DNA of 64,000 bases, taken from the NCBI GenBank assembly GCA_014871385.1, contig CM026425.1, positions 15,063,990 through 15,127,989 on the forward strand. Direction: 5' to 3'. Below are positions 24,701-36,895 of this stretch, piece after piece. Below the pieces are notes generated by a model. That model had not been told where the DNA came from and searched no databases. It saw nothing but the letters and a program-made list of their open reading frames with translations. Numbering within the stretch: position 1 is the first letter of the stretch; every line of letters starts with the position of its first letter. Both the position numbers and the translations under genes were made by a program. This stretch comes from Ceratodon purpureus (taxonomy: Eukaryota; Streptophyta; Bryopsida; Pseudoditrichales; Ditrichaceae).

Positions 24701-26713
24701 GAGAACAGGTGTTGCTTTGTTGGCTGTGGTAGTGAATCTCAGTGTGGTTTGTTGGGTGATGAGAGGAGCCTATCATCGCGAGGAAGCAATGTACTTTGGT
24801 TGTCAGTTTTTTCTGTGTTCTGTACGCTTTAGCATATCATATTTTCATGTTTGGAGCTCTGAGGTGCTCCGGAAATCCTCCGTCATCATTGACGTCCTTT
24901 GAGTCATTTTTCTGCAGGCAAGGGCATTTAAGCTGGACCTAGACGAAGCCAATGCGAAGCTGACGAAGGTAATGGAGTCGGAGAGGAACATGTCGGCTTC
25001 CATGGCATCTTTGCGAGCGGAAGTGACAAATGCACGTGCAGAGATAGAGCATGTGAGAGAGGAGGGGGAAGCTGCGCTGGTGGAGAAAGAGGAGCAAATC
25101 GAAATGGAGATGACTCAGATGAGGGCGGAATGGGAGGCAGCTGTATCAGAAGAGGGGAAGCTTAAGGAGAAGGTTACGCAGTTAACTGACGCTTTGGCCA
25201 AGGTTTGTTGGGTTCACTTTTCACTAGCACAACCTATGTTTCTAGGATGCAATTGGATTCATGTATCTTTATATAAGATGTAGGGATGCAAAGCGCCGTT
25301 GTAAAGCGTCAGCAAGTTTCACCAATGATATAGGTGGTGCATTTCTCGATTGGAATCTGTTTATCTTGAACCTCATCTTTGTTGATTCGTGTGATTCGTG
25401 GGATGCCGAGCATCAACTGATTGAATTGCTTGTTGGACATGAAAACAGCTGACGGATGAAACCGAGGGACTGAAGACTTCTTCAGCCTTAGCAAAAGAGG
25501 AAGCAGCAACTGCAAAACAACAGCTGGAGCAATCGAGGTCTCACATTGAGACAATAGAATCCAAGCTGCAGGCAGCCCTTCTGGAAGTGGAGGTTGTGAA
25601 AGCAAGCGAAGAAAGTGCTCTCTCACAGGTCAGTCGTGAGCTCATTTCCTGCTACTTTCTGAGATGGCATGCTCTTGATCGAGCATGGTATACATGCGTG
25701 ACGTTCGATGATAGACCTGCACATTGTGATGACGTGTCTCTAGATGATGGCATGGTCGTATTGAACCCGCAATGCAGGCTCGTTATTGAAGGCTTCCGTT
25801 TATACTTCAGACAGCTGGGTGTTGAGGTGATTTTCCAGGTGTTGAGTAAGGAAGTAGAGGGTACCATAGGATCTGGTAAGCAGCAGGCATGTGTTCAGAG
25901 TTCGCTCTGGCGATTTGGTACAGTGTATGACTAGAAACTTACGTGATGATTGGCCATGTCTCGCAGGCGAAGTTCACTCCACATAATCCTGATGGAGAGG
26001 CAGAGGTGAAGGAGCCTGGAGCTGAGGTTACAATCCCTCACGAGGAGTACCAATCTTTGACAAGAAAGGCACGTGAGGTGGAAGAATTGGCTAACAAGCG
26101 GGTTGCCATGGCGATGGCACAGGTGATGTCTCGTCACATGGTGAAGGAGTCAGTTAAACTGCAGTCTTTTTAGTTTTCAACTTGTGCAAGATCGTGATTG
26201 TGAATCTGATGTGACAAATGTGGGAATTGACATGGGCAGGTAGAGGCAGCTAAAGCGGGCGAGAAAGAGATGCAGAGCAAGTTGGAGTTGGCGAGGAAAG
26301 ACATTGAAGCTAGTCGCGCTGATCTGAGGGAAGCTACGAAGAAACGCGAAGACGCTGAGGCAGCGAAGTCTGCGGTGGAGGGGATGCTTCGTAACCAAAG
26401 GGGAGAGCGCAGGCACCAGGCATACAACGGTTACAACGGGGTCCCTCCCATGGGAAGCCCCAACAATGGAGGGGATCGGCAGGTCTACATGGTAAGCCCA
26501 GCGTCGGGCAACTCACAGAATAGCAGCCCATTGCACCCGACATTCTCATTCCCTACGTTTTCGAGCCCGAGCTCGCAGGACAAGTCCACCAGTGAGTCGC
26601 TTGCGGAGGTTCTGGCAACGAAATTGCCATCGGAGGAGAAGCAGAGGAAGGCCAGATTCTCGTCCAAGATTGGGTCATATTTTGGGAAGAAAAAAGATTC
26701 GGGGTCAAAGTAA
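21788..26713 (+). CDS. WEB family (DUF827) coiled-coil protein, 8 exons, about 1,137 aa
   Basis: Exons: 21788-21976, 22101-22392, 22694-23817, 23945-24658, 24918-25202, 25449-25628, 25967-26122, 26240-26713. All introns are GT-AG and phases agree at every joint (phase 1 after exon 2, phase 0 elsewhere). Residues 7-25 read EIDLSAPFSSVKAAVSMFG, the N-terminal signature of the WEB/PMI2 family, and residues in exon 7 read LTRKAREVEELANKR, its C-terminal signature. Nearly everything between (about 64-1030) is heptad-rich coiled coil, with repeated SSTEL..A.EEI..LQ units in exon 3. The tail is Ser/Pro-rich and ends in a basic KIGSYFGKKK segment. Family members in Arabidopsis (WEB1, PMI2) act in the cytosol in light-driven chloroplast movement by stabilising cortical actin on chloroplasts; the role here is inferred. 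It is longer than typical members because of the extended coil. Confidence 0.88.
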
Positions 26714-28069
26714 TTGGGTTTTGCCATCCCTTATGCTTGTGAGCTACACCGTTTCCAGGATTGTAGTGGAACCGATGAGAGGCGTCCAGCCAGCCTTCCT
26801 ACTTGCAAGGCCATCCTAGGCCCGCTGGGTACTTCCAGCTGACAGGTGCCGTCTTGATACAGCATCGAGGAGGTTGTCGAATTCAGGGCTTGTATGTTAA
26901 TCTGAACTCAGGCTGTCGATGTGCCGGCGCACTAGTCAAGTGGCTGTAAGATAATTGGGCTCATCTCCAGGGTTGAGGAGAGTTAGAGAAATTCGAAGAT
27001 CCTTGGTGTTTGGGTTAGGTAGAGTTGCGTAGCAACTTGTTTTATTAGTGAGATGTGGTACATGACAGGGCCGACTTTGAAGGCGCCTAGAGATGCCAGC
27101 TTTGCTTTCAGCTACTTGTTCCGACGGTGCTGGAATGTATCATCGATTTTTTTGATGTCTTGACATAGGATGACATCTTTGTATTAATGAAGTGGTTTTG
27201 AAAGTTTATTGAAGTTAGAATTGTGATTAGGGTTGACAAAGTGAATAACAGCAGTAGCACCTCGCAACTAAATTAGTGCCATAAACTTATCGTGTAACAA
27301 GTTTTCAGACATTTTTGCTGTCGTTATAATTTAGTGCTATATTAGATCCTCTTCCAGCAGGCATGTATAACAGCGATGGGAGGGCAGTACCTGACTCACA
27401 CTGCACTGGCTGTAGAGGACTGTAGCTTATGTACTCACGGAGATTGACTGTTACTTATTGGTTATGTCGACTCATCCCAAAAGGATTTTCAGTAATCTGT
27501 AGAAGTGAGAATCTTCATGCAGGATTGCATCACAAAATTCTGTCGGCATCAGTCATTAAGATGGGTTTCTCAGATTTGCTTTCTCATGGCAAGATTGCAG
27601 CAAGCGCTTGGTGGTGGTTTCTGAGAACCTCAGGCTGCAGCGATGTCCCACATCTTTTTCAGAGTTTTCTGTTCTTGCTCAATTTCCCAGGCTATCGATG
27701 ATCCGTCGCTATCATATGGGCCATTCACACTGCTCATCTGGACGTGCGTTCGTCAGGCATCTGCGGAGCTTTAGATACTAAAGGCAAACTTCGAGAGTTT
27801 TTACATTCGATCTGAGATATACAGGAACGCATGAACAGTGGTGATATTGACGCAGACAGTAGAAGCACTTGGAATTACGACACTAGAGCGTGAGTTGAGC
27901 AATTCGCTGTTTCAGCATGAAGAACAGGCTTTGAATAATTTTTTGTTTCTGAGCATAACCATCTTCATTCCGTCAAGACGGTGTAGTGCGAATGGGTCAA
28001 CACACAACCGTAAAAAGATATGATAGTTGTCACGAAAATTTCAAAGCATAGAGTTATCCGTAAACTGGA
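26714..28069. other. WEB gene 3' region and intergenic DNA
   Basis: The first 500 bp are probably 3' UTR; an AATGAA-type signal occurs near 27,188. Beyond that no gene was recognised. Frames at 27,429-27,701 and 27,838-28,023 have no domain. Confidence 0.4.
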
Positions 28070-28590
28070 TCGATTTAGATGATCGATTTTGAGCAAAGGT
28101 GGCAGATTCTGGCATGACTTAATTGTCGGATGGTAAAAGGACGAATAAATATGTACTGATAACAAATATGTGTGGGACTCAAGGATACTTAGCACCAGAA
28201 TGGCTCCGTCAGCCAATCATCACTGTGAAATAAGAAGTAGATAGCTATGGGATGGTGCCATTCGAAATTGTCAGCGGACACAAGAACATGGATGCAAATG
28301 AAATCCTTGAGAAGTATTACTTTCCTGCTTGGGCAGTCAAAAGTATGAACTATCAAACTTAGAATGAAATTGTAGACATGCGATTGCAATGGGACTCTTC
28401 ACTTTTGAAAGATAGAGAGCAGGTTAAGAAAAAGCTAAAGATTGCAATGTGGTGCATCCAAGATTCACTACAATCAAGGCAAAATTGATCATTGTAGTGC
28501 AAATGCTTGTGGGATCAGTGGAAGCAGACGATCCTTCTCTACAGTTCGAATTTCTTGTTACGGGTCTGAGTGGCATGGAGTGAACACTCA
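28070..28590 (+). pseudogene. G-type lectin receptor-kinase relic (kinase C-lobe)
   Basis: Conceptual translation gives AKVADSGMT (a decayed DFG region), then CGTQGYLAPEWLRQPIITVK, VDSYGMVPFEIVSGHKNM, and ILEKYYFPAWAV with QVKKKLKIAMWCIQDS. These are subdomains VII-XI of an SD2-5-like receptor kinase. Several in-frame stops (for example after ITVK and after NYQT) show it is dead. The lectin and N-lobe are absent on this side. Unit B carries a complementary relic at 42,500-44,080 that keeps the lectin and N-lobe but lacks most of the C-lobe. Confidence 0.75.
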
Positions 28591-30381
28591 CTAAGTGCCA
28601 CCAATTCTATTGTATCCACCATCAGATTATAACTTTAGTGAATAAGAGTGCACGGTCCAAATGAGATGGATCAATGCTGCTAGTAAGACTCAAATTCAGG
28701 TTAGTTTCCACGGTAGCAACCAGTCAGGTACTGTTCTCATGGCTAGTGCCAAGCCTTGGGTAACACATTTCTTCAAATCTCATCAGGAGGCTACTCTGCA
28801 TTTCCTGAAACCCTCTAAATTTATTTCATGTGTACAGTACAGTATTGAACCATGCTACAGTGTTTTTATATTGGGACTACACAAGAGTGGCAACTTCAGC
28901 ATCTGCATTTGGTTAGACAATCGTAATTTTATTCAATATGGAATCGTCCACAACTACTTGTTCCGCTCCAAAAACATTTCAGCTCAGGTGTAAACTTGCA
29001 TGCACATGTGCAGATCCTGAAATACATTGCAACGCCTTTAAAAACCTGTAATTTGGATGATCATGAGTTATCTCCTTATGGATGTCACGTCCTCAAGAGG
29101 AATTAAACCCAAATTATTTCATTATATTGATTGTTGATCCCGACCACTTATGTCGTGAGATGTGAGGATTTAGCCATATCTGTGATCATTGATTTGGTTC
29201 ATGTTCAACTTCAATGCCGTGGTAATGCTCACAGCCACATCTGTGCTTGTGTACTGTACAGTACAACCCTCGCCGTTGGCAAAGCCATTCGTGCGCCGAT
29301 CTACCATTGTTTAGTTATCGTAGCTCTCATGAACTTACATAAGAAAACATATTAGTATCAACTCTGAACTCTTGTTGGCTCTTACGCTTCATTTCGAGGA
29401 ATTTCAGCGCAAAAGTGAGGAATCACAGTGGGATTCACTTCAATCACCTGCATAAGCATATTCGGTCTTCGATATGGAAGACCTGTGCAGTTTGACAAGC
29501 GTGGAGCATATTGTCAAAGATGGGATTCCGGTTTGTGGTTTCTCATGCTTACATGGTCGCCCACCAACAGTGTACCAGGAAATGCGCAAAGAATTTCAAG
29601 CACCGCACATCGCCACTGGGGTCCCACCTCCCTCATTAAAATTTCATATATGTGTACAGACATTGTTGGGTGTGGACCCTGGCGTACCGTCCAGGGGATT
29701 TGGCAGAGTGTGCTTCCTTTCCTCTAACAAGTTACCTCTGGCTCCTCAAAAGATGCTGCTGGGGTTTCAATAGTTTTGGTTTCCTTTCTTACGAGGTTCG
29801 TTGCGAAGCATTACTCTCTTCAGTGTTCTGGTCGTTGTATATATGCCTTCATCGCCGAGTCTGTAAGGATGACACAGCCCCGTTGATGAGGCGGGACTAG
29901 GTGGCTTGAGTGTGTTCGCCACTCTTGATCTGTTCGTCTGTGGAGGGTCAGACCCTCAGTGTCTTATATGGGATCCGGGTCTATACGTAAGGTTTGGGAG
30001 AGGTAGCTACCTCATTCACATGAACTCCTTCTCCACTTCACTTGAAGATGGTAGCTTACACGGACGTGGTGCTCATACGACATAGAGTTTGGTGTGTTGG
30101 TGAGAATCCTTCTAGTGCTTACGAGGTGGCTTGCTTATCCTTATTCAACTACCTTACAGGTAAATGGCCTGTCTACAATTCTACCTTCTATCCTATCTCT
30201 GTTGCATCCATCACGTCTAACAGAGCTGAACGCAGTTTCGCTTTGGTCTTTTACGAAATAGGGTAGCCCTTCTACTAAATTGGGTTGACACAAGCTCTTT
30301 TGTGTGCATCACGAGCTTTAGTCACTTGGAATCGCTTCTGAGCAGTGCGGTATCGGTGCATCCTACAAGCTAAATGCTGGA
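28591..30381. other. Upstream region of the unit A kinase gene
   Basis: This matches unit B 44,080-45,516 with indels; both end at the start codons of the kinase genes, so promoter and leader sequences should lie here. Part of it (about 29,145-29,325) is also present in the collapsed unit X at 41,670-41,845. A 110-aa frame (28,661-28,993) and overlapping frames near 29,428-29,773 are not preserved in unit B in a gene-like way and are not called. Confidence 0.5.
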
Positions 30382-33300
30382 ATGATGTCCTCCCAGCAGC
30401 GCAATAAATCGACCTCCTCCTCACACATGGAGGTCGACTTCTTGAATCTTTGCAAGACTATCGTAGAGGATCTTGCGAGGGGTGACAACTTGCTCAACCA
30501 GCGACAATGCCAGGATCTGGCATCCAAGCTTTCCAGTACTGCTCAGAACGTCGAAGAGCTTGTGTCAAGCCTTGAAGGATCTTGCCAATTCTTCCGACCC
30601 GCTCTGGAGAACTTGTATCGCTACTTTGAGAAGGCCAAGGTGCTTGTGAGCAAGTGTGGGGACCAAGACTGGTGTGCGGCAGCTGTCTTTCAGAGTCAGA
30701 ATGAGAACGCATTCCGAGACATTCTATTGGACGTGGGCTTATGCTACAATGCGATTTATGAGCAGGCGAAAAGGAAGAGCGCTGAAGGGATTGTCCTGCC
30801 GCATGATCTTCGGCAACCTTCTGTGTTTGAGCCAGCATCGGACAGTGATGTTGACGCCGACAAAGAAGACCTTCTGAAAAGGTTGGATGATCTAGCCAAT
30901 GGACACTCTGACATCAAAGGATGGGATAAATGGATATCAGGGAGGGGAGCCCAAATGCAGAGTTTAGCAAAGTACTTGCTGGTGAAGATGGACTGCACGT
31001 CTAAAGAACCTCAAGCAGATATCTTAAATTCGTTTAGTGCAATGTTGTGGACAAAGGCTTCTGAGCCATCAGGAACATGGGGATGGCCACACTTTCTTGG
31101 TGCTGGAGCAGGTGCTAATGGTGTATGTCGCACAACATGGCTTGGGATTCCCTGCGCAAAGAAGGAGTTTCATGGGCAAGAATCCGAGACTTTCTTTCTG
31201 AAAGAAGCAGGCATATTGGCACACTTGAAGCACCCGTGTATTGTCAATCTGATTTGCTGCGGCAATGGCCTGAAGAAAGGTGATCGCTTCATTGCTATGG
31301 AGCTCATGGAGAAGAGCTTGTTTCACTTGATTGTGGAGCAGAAGGGTGTGCGTTTCTCACTCCCTGTGGCAGTTGACATGATGGTGCAAATAGCACGTGG
31401 TGTGTGCTATTTGCATGATCGAGGTGTTGCACATCGTGATCTGAAACCACAGAATGTGGTTGTCAGCAGACTGATATGTCCCCATCTTTCTGAGCACTAT
31501 TATTCTGTGAAACTGGTGGATTTTGGGATGTCGAAGACCAAAGTGGAGGTGTCCAAGTCCAACACTATGACTGCGGCGGGTATAGGCACTACACGGTATA
31601 GAGCACCTGAGGTCTTTCCAGAGGCTTATCGGAGTGGTACAGGAAAGGCAACTTGGTTCAAAGCGGATGTATATAGCTTCGCTATGACCTGCGTACATCT
31701 CTTGTCTTTAAAGAGTCCATTTGAAGAGATGCAGAGTACGGGTGCGTTGTATGAGAAGCTGGGGAAAGGAGAGAGGCCGGAACTTCCTGATGACTGTCCG
31801 AAAGAGTTGGTGGGGCTTTTGAAGAAGTGTTGGAGTATCAGACCGGGCTCGAGACCGTCTTTTATGCAAATATGCGTAGAGTTGGAGAAGCTCAGGCATG
31901 GATTTTTGAGTGGATATGGAGGTGCAAGGGAAGGCGTACAAGACAATATAGTGGATATGAGCGCGGGTTTTGATTTCATTGAAGGAAAGGTGGACAAGCA
32001 GTCTGCACTCCATGCATCGCTATTGGATAGCATTGTTGAAGAGGAAGTGGTACATGACCTGATACATAATGGCGATTTGAGAACTCCATTATTTGATTTG
32101 TTTTTTAGCATTATTGGCACACAATTATTCATTGAATGGATAGATTGCTTTCGGGTGCACACTGTTTGATAACATGTTTCTGGAATTGTTATTCAGAGTC
32201 ATTGTCCTAGTGCGGAAACGTTGTTGTTAAAGAATTTGTGTTTTTATTTTTGTTTTTTTGATTTCCTTTAAGGGACTGCTTGACGATGGAGAGCTACCGA
32301 TTCTTGCGTGTACTGCTGGCCATGCACTTGAGTTTCTACCTCAAGTTCCATCATCCACTGGGCGACCTTATTGCAACCTTTGTTCGGAGGATCTTGTTGA
32401 CGAACATTATTGCTGTGTTGCTTGCGATTTCGATGCACATGCGCATTGTTCAAGACTAGAGATTGAGGTGAACGTGTTTTTCCACAAACATCCTCTTCAG
32501 CTTCTCATTCGAAGTTATTACAATGGTGATCCGGATGCCGTATGCTGCTTTTGCGAGGAATCGCTGCAACACAGTGAATGGGTGTACAGGTGTGAGCAGT
32601 GTGATTTCGATGTGCATGCTCACTGCACTAAGCACCCTGAAGAGATCATGCGGAAGAGCCATCATCGACACCGTCTGACTCTCATACAATGTCCCCCTGG
32701 CAAGTGCTTGACATGTGCATGCTGCAATGGTGAAGTAAGAGGGAACTCATGGCGCTACACTTGCACTGAAAGGCTGTGTACTGTGGATGTGCATCCAACT
32801 TGTGTAGTAAATTCTTCTTTTCCCCTTTGTGTGTTTGACTATGCACATCAGCTTTGTCGCCGTCCGAAAAGGGGTTTCTACTGCGGCAGTTGTGGTGGAC
32901 TCGGATATTCACGGTATTACCATTGTGACGGTTGTGATGTGAACCTACATCTGCATTGCGCATTTGACATGGAAGAAAAAGACAACTGGATTGAGGTGTA
33001 TGAGCAGTTCAAGGCGCAGTACATGACGAAGGGGGACCATACTCAGATATCGGTAGACACGATATCACGCCTTCTGGACGAACTGCGTGTAAGCGACAAA
33101 TTGGGGGGAAGTTCATTATCGGCCTCAGGGCCAGAACCAGGTGCTGTGATAGATCCATACTGGTGCTGATTGAAATTAGCTGGCAGATAGTTCAGTTCGT
33201 CTTGAATTGCGATTCTAAACTTGTTAGGAATTTGTTAGATGCAAGTCGTGCTTCACGGGGTTAGGTTCAAACGTGAGTGGATGCATGCTTTTGTGCGTTG

Positions 33301-34615
33301 ATGTTGTTAATCGGGTAAAATTGACCCGTAGTATCTGCAATCATAGATTTGATAGAAGTGAGTGTAAGTTTTATAACTAACGGTCTGCAGAGTTTCACAA
33401 CTGGATACACTATTACTTGGTGCAAATGCAAGTGATGTCCAAATGGAGAATTAAGCAGGCCTAAGGGCTTGAAGTTTTGTTTCATGTAAAATTCCAGCAG
33501 TGTTTGTGTAAAAGTATATTTGTGTTGAATGCGAGCATTTTGGGCTTGGTTAGTGTTAGCTAGTGTTAGCCTGAGTGGAAACATGTGCTATTCTAATTTG
33601 AGGGATGAGGCGGTCAAACCAACGCATTTATGTTCTGTTGCTTGCAGTAGTGGAAGGGTCTACTACGAGGGTGCAGCCAACTATCCGAAGGCTTGCATCA
33701 CGCGACACACCTGATTTGGATGCAATCGACTTTGATGATGCGGATCTTCGCAAGAAGGTTGTCGCAGAGACTGCAGAACGGAAGGCCAAGAGAATGAGAG
33801 CCAAGGGTGGGAGGCTGGAGTTGAAGGGGAAGTATCTGGAGATGCTTGGGGACTTGGAGAGTACTGTATTGGATTTACAAAGTTCTGAGAGAGTGTTACT
33901 AGGTGATGGGGAGGCTGTGGAGAAAGTGCGGAAATGGAAGGATGTTGTGGAGGATGAAATGGCCACGCTAGTGCAATCGAGGGTGCGCCAATTCTGTCGC
34001 ACTGGTGTGTTCTATTTGAAGAGATCTAAGGAGAGAGGAGTATTTGAATTGTTGACGAGTCTTCGAGCGGACGTGGTGGACGTGGGGTTGATGTTTCTTT
34101 GCGAGGAGCCTGGTCATGAGCACTGGGTGGAGGGTTCTTCTGGTCTAACCCTGAATGGAGCACTTGGTGAGGAGCGAGAGCGGATATTGAAGCCGTTGCT
34201 TGGTCGTGGGCTAGAGGTTGTTGCCAAGGCCATGAGTGCATCTTTAGGAGAGCTTAGTCCATTAGACTCAGTGACATTGCCTATTTTAGGGATACGTCGG
34301 CGATGGGATTTGGGGGCCATTGATGTGGAGAAGCATGGCAAGGTGTCAAAAGACAAAGAGAATGTGGAAGAGATAAAGCGGGCAAGCGATTTGGCAGCAG
34401 AGCACCTTCTAAGACGCCTTGAGAAACGGGGAGTTAACATATTTAAATCTTATGGTTTGCTTCGCATTCGGTACAAAGTAAGCGAGGAGGGTGACATTCC
34501 ACGGTACACACGAGGATCAGTGGCTTGGTTGTGCAAGGACCACGTGAACCGTGGTCTTAAAGATGGCATCCTTGAGTCTTATCCTCTGAAATATTACAAT
34601 CCTGAGCTGAATTAG
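30382..34615 (+). CDS. HeLo-like (DUF1221) kinase with four DC1 modules and unknown C-terminal domain, 3 exons, about 1,167 aa
   Basis: Exons 30382-32049, 32273-33140 and 33648-34615; GT-AG introns with matching phases (0 then 1). Residues about 18-130 resemble DUF1221, the HeLo-like helical bundle of plant MLKL-like proteins (NQRQC at 39-43, then QDWCAAAVFQSQN). The kinase domain spans about 236-505 and looks catalytically complete: Gly-rich loop GAGAGANGV (240-248), Lys260, Glu275, HRDLKPQN (351-358), DFG (380-382), APE (408-410). Exon 2 holds four Cys/His DC1 modules (about 568-617, 625-677, 685-735, 745-788). Exon 3 (846-1167) is a helical, charged domain I do not recognise. A cytosolic immune or cell-death kinase is plausible by family, but is inferred. 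If intron 1 is retained, translation stops at 32,169 and leaves only HeLo-kinase. The exon joints need transcript support. Confidence 0.8.
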
Positions 34616-36714
34616 AAACAGATATTCCTCGTTGTTGGCATTGCAATTTAGCAACTCTGAAGGTGCTATGGACTTTGAATTGGATTTGGGTGGGTGCCAT
34701 TTAAGGGTACTATGCCATGCCTTCAATTATATGTATTTTGTTTTACAGCAATGGCGTCATCCTGAAATGAGTTTGTAGAAGAATGTTCTTCTTCTCCAAA
34801 CGTAGACCATACGTTAGGGTTGCTTCGCCATGGAAGTGCAGGAGGAACAATGGCTCTTACATTTCATCGTACTGCGTTTTAGTTGAGATCATTTAGTTAT
34901 CAGTTACAGAACTGAGGAATGTTTTCAGCAAACTTCAAGTATTCAATGGATTTCAAAATGGATGTGATGGTCGTACCTTTGCTTATGTGCTACCTTTGAC
35001 GTGCAGCACTTGATCAATTGCACAGAGAACCCGATTGCTGCTCTGCTAGGTTGTAGATTGGAAACCTGCTTGGAATCGGGATAGACAAGTGCAGATCATG
35101 ATTCTCTGATTTTGTATGACAGCCTTATTACTTGATCGGATAGGGGTCTCAAGCTGCCGTGATCTTCTTGTTTCCAGACATGGGCACATAGAGTACCGTT
35201 ACCTTTTAAGAGGCAGCCTTGGTGTGCTTCGAAATGCTGCGATCGACTGGAGCGATTGAAGCTATGGCGGGTTTAGTTGGTGTTCTTGAATTCTAGGGTT
35301 TGAGGGTTTTTTTTGTTCTGACCGATGTTGTAACTTCTTGTGTTGCTACAAGCGGTTGAGATGGTAGGGAGCCGTTTAAGGTTATATTCTGCACATTGGT
35401 ATTGTTTTTCCCTCTCTTTAAGTCCATTTGAGACAGGATTAGAGGTTGGTCTCTTTCAACGGTTGCGCAGATGCTAGATTTTTGGCTTGGCGGAAGAGGC
35501 GTCAGTGAAACGTTTGGATTGACGGAAGGTGGAGTGAATCTTCATCTGATTTTTGGGCGGCTTCGTGTTTGCCGCGAAGTAATCTTAAAGGTTTTGGTGT
35601 CGTGGTTTTGCAATCTGCATATAAGTCGCGCGGGCTTGAAGCTTTGTCCTCAGACGTCCGTTTTGTGTAGTTGTCTGTTGAGTCAGGCAGATCCAGGCCT
35701 GCTATCTGCAGTCCAGATATGCTCACCCCCTCCTGCAATGGCATATCACCTTTCTTTCTCGTCACACATCCAGTACTGAGCTTTATAAATGGGCATGTTA
35801 CATTTGTTTGGTATAGAGTTTGACAGACAGCACGACTGCTGATGGTTGACATGCCTGTTCAGCTTCATGAGTGGAAAGGCAGTCAATTTTGAGGTTATTC
35901 CTACGAGATTATCGATGTTCAATGCGACTTTCCAATGTTCGTGGAGAGTAATGTAAATATTATAAAGTTTGCATAGAAGTTTTGTTTTCAAGAAAGAACT
36001 GTAGAACTTGGACTTTGAGATGCTTATATCATCAATCAGAGTCGAGAAAGCTGATGTCAATGCTGGTGCGAAACTTGACTAGCACCGAGGCTTTAGTGGT
36101 CGAGGCCAGGGTGATATTCTGCGCTGCTACATCGATTTTAGAAGAAGCGATGATTTCGGCTGGCGAAGTGTTGGATTTCCTCAAAGCTGGGTTGAGGTGA
36201 TCTTATATTGGAGCCTTGACTCTGGAACATGTGGTGAGGGCAGAGGACGAGCAGGGGTACGAGGTGGGATCTCAGTTCTCCCTGCTCTCTGTCTTTGAGC
36301 TTTGAAAGAAGAAGGGACGTTCTCGGCTTCGTGATGGGTGCCCTTGCCCTTCATCAATTGCGGTCGATTTGTGCTAGATTCCTGCATTGCAGTTGATGCG
36401 TTGTCATGATAGGACATGATCAGCTACTGGAAGAAGTGATGAATGCTTAGGGTTTAAGCCCAAATGGAATTGATAATCGTGTTCGAATACTTTTCCACAC
36501 AATGGGAAATATGCACTGAGTTCCCGTGGCGACCGCAATGCCCAAGTCCGTTGAGTGGGTTTTGCTGACGAAATCAAAATGCTTCCAGTGGCATTGCCTG
36601 ATTAGCGGAAGGCGCAGCATGGCTCAGCTTGTAGTTAAATTTGTGAATCCGATTCGCTCGAAGAAAGGGCGGAGTCGATTCTAGCAATATTCATTCGTTA
36701 GTCGATTCGAGATC
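34616..36714. other. Downstream region of the unit A kinase gene
   Basis: The region is collinear with unit B 51,661-53,767 at high identity, and part of it (35,115-35,880) with unit X 41,845-42,478. A frame at 35,471-35,779 stays open in A and B but accumulates many amino-acid changes, so coding is doubtful. No other gene was recognised. The first few hundred bases are probably 3' UTR. Confidence 0.45.
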
Positions 36715-36895
36715 GGTGGCCTGCTCCGCGTTTGGTACAAAGTACGTGAAGGAGGCGACCCTCAAAGCACTCACAAGATCCGGCGGTGTGGTTGTGCAAG
36801 GCGCATGACCTTAATCATAGCCTTGGCATCCCCAAGTCTCATAGTCGTGAGCTGAATTCGGACCAATGACTCCTCATTGTCGTTGCTACCAGCTT
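36715..36895 (+). pseudogene. Relic of the kinase gene's last exon, unit A
   Basis: The stretch GGTGGCCTGCTCCGCGTTTGG... followed by GTACAAAGTA and GTGGTTGTGCAAGG, then GAGCTGAATTCGGA, aligns in order with 34,450-34,640 of the intact gene (GLLRIRYKV..., AWLCKDH..., PELN-stop). The reading frame is not maintained. The alignment may begin upstream, near 36,580, but is weak there. It shows that a second gene copy once lay here. Confidence 0.65.

Noticed and set aside
29428-29773. Overlapping 99-aa frames upstream of the unit A kinase gene
   Set aside because: The counterpart in unit B (44,607-45,014) is not kept in one frame. More likely leader or promoter sequence.
32258-33169. DC1 block as its own gene (also 49,466-50,173)
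   Set aside because: The frame is preceded by a splice acceptor, has no suitable ATG, and joins the kinase exon upstream and the last exon downstream in matching phases in both units.
35471-35779. 102-aa frame conserved in units A and B and partly in X
   Set aside because: Conservation is explained by recent duplication. Many replacement changes and no domain argue against coding.
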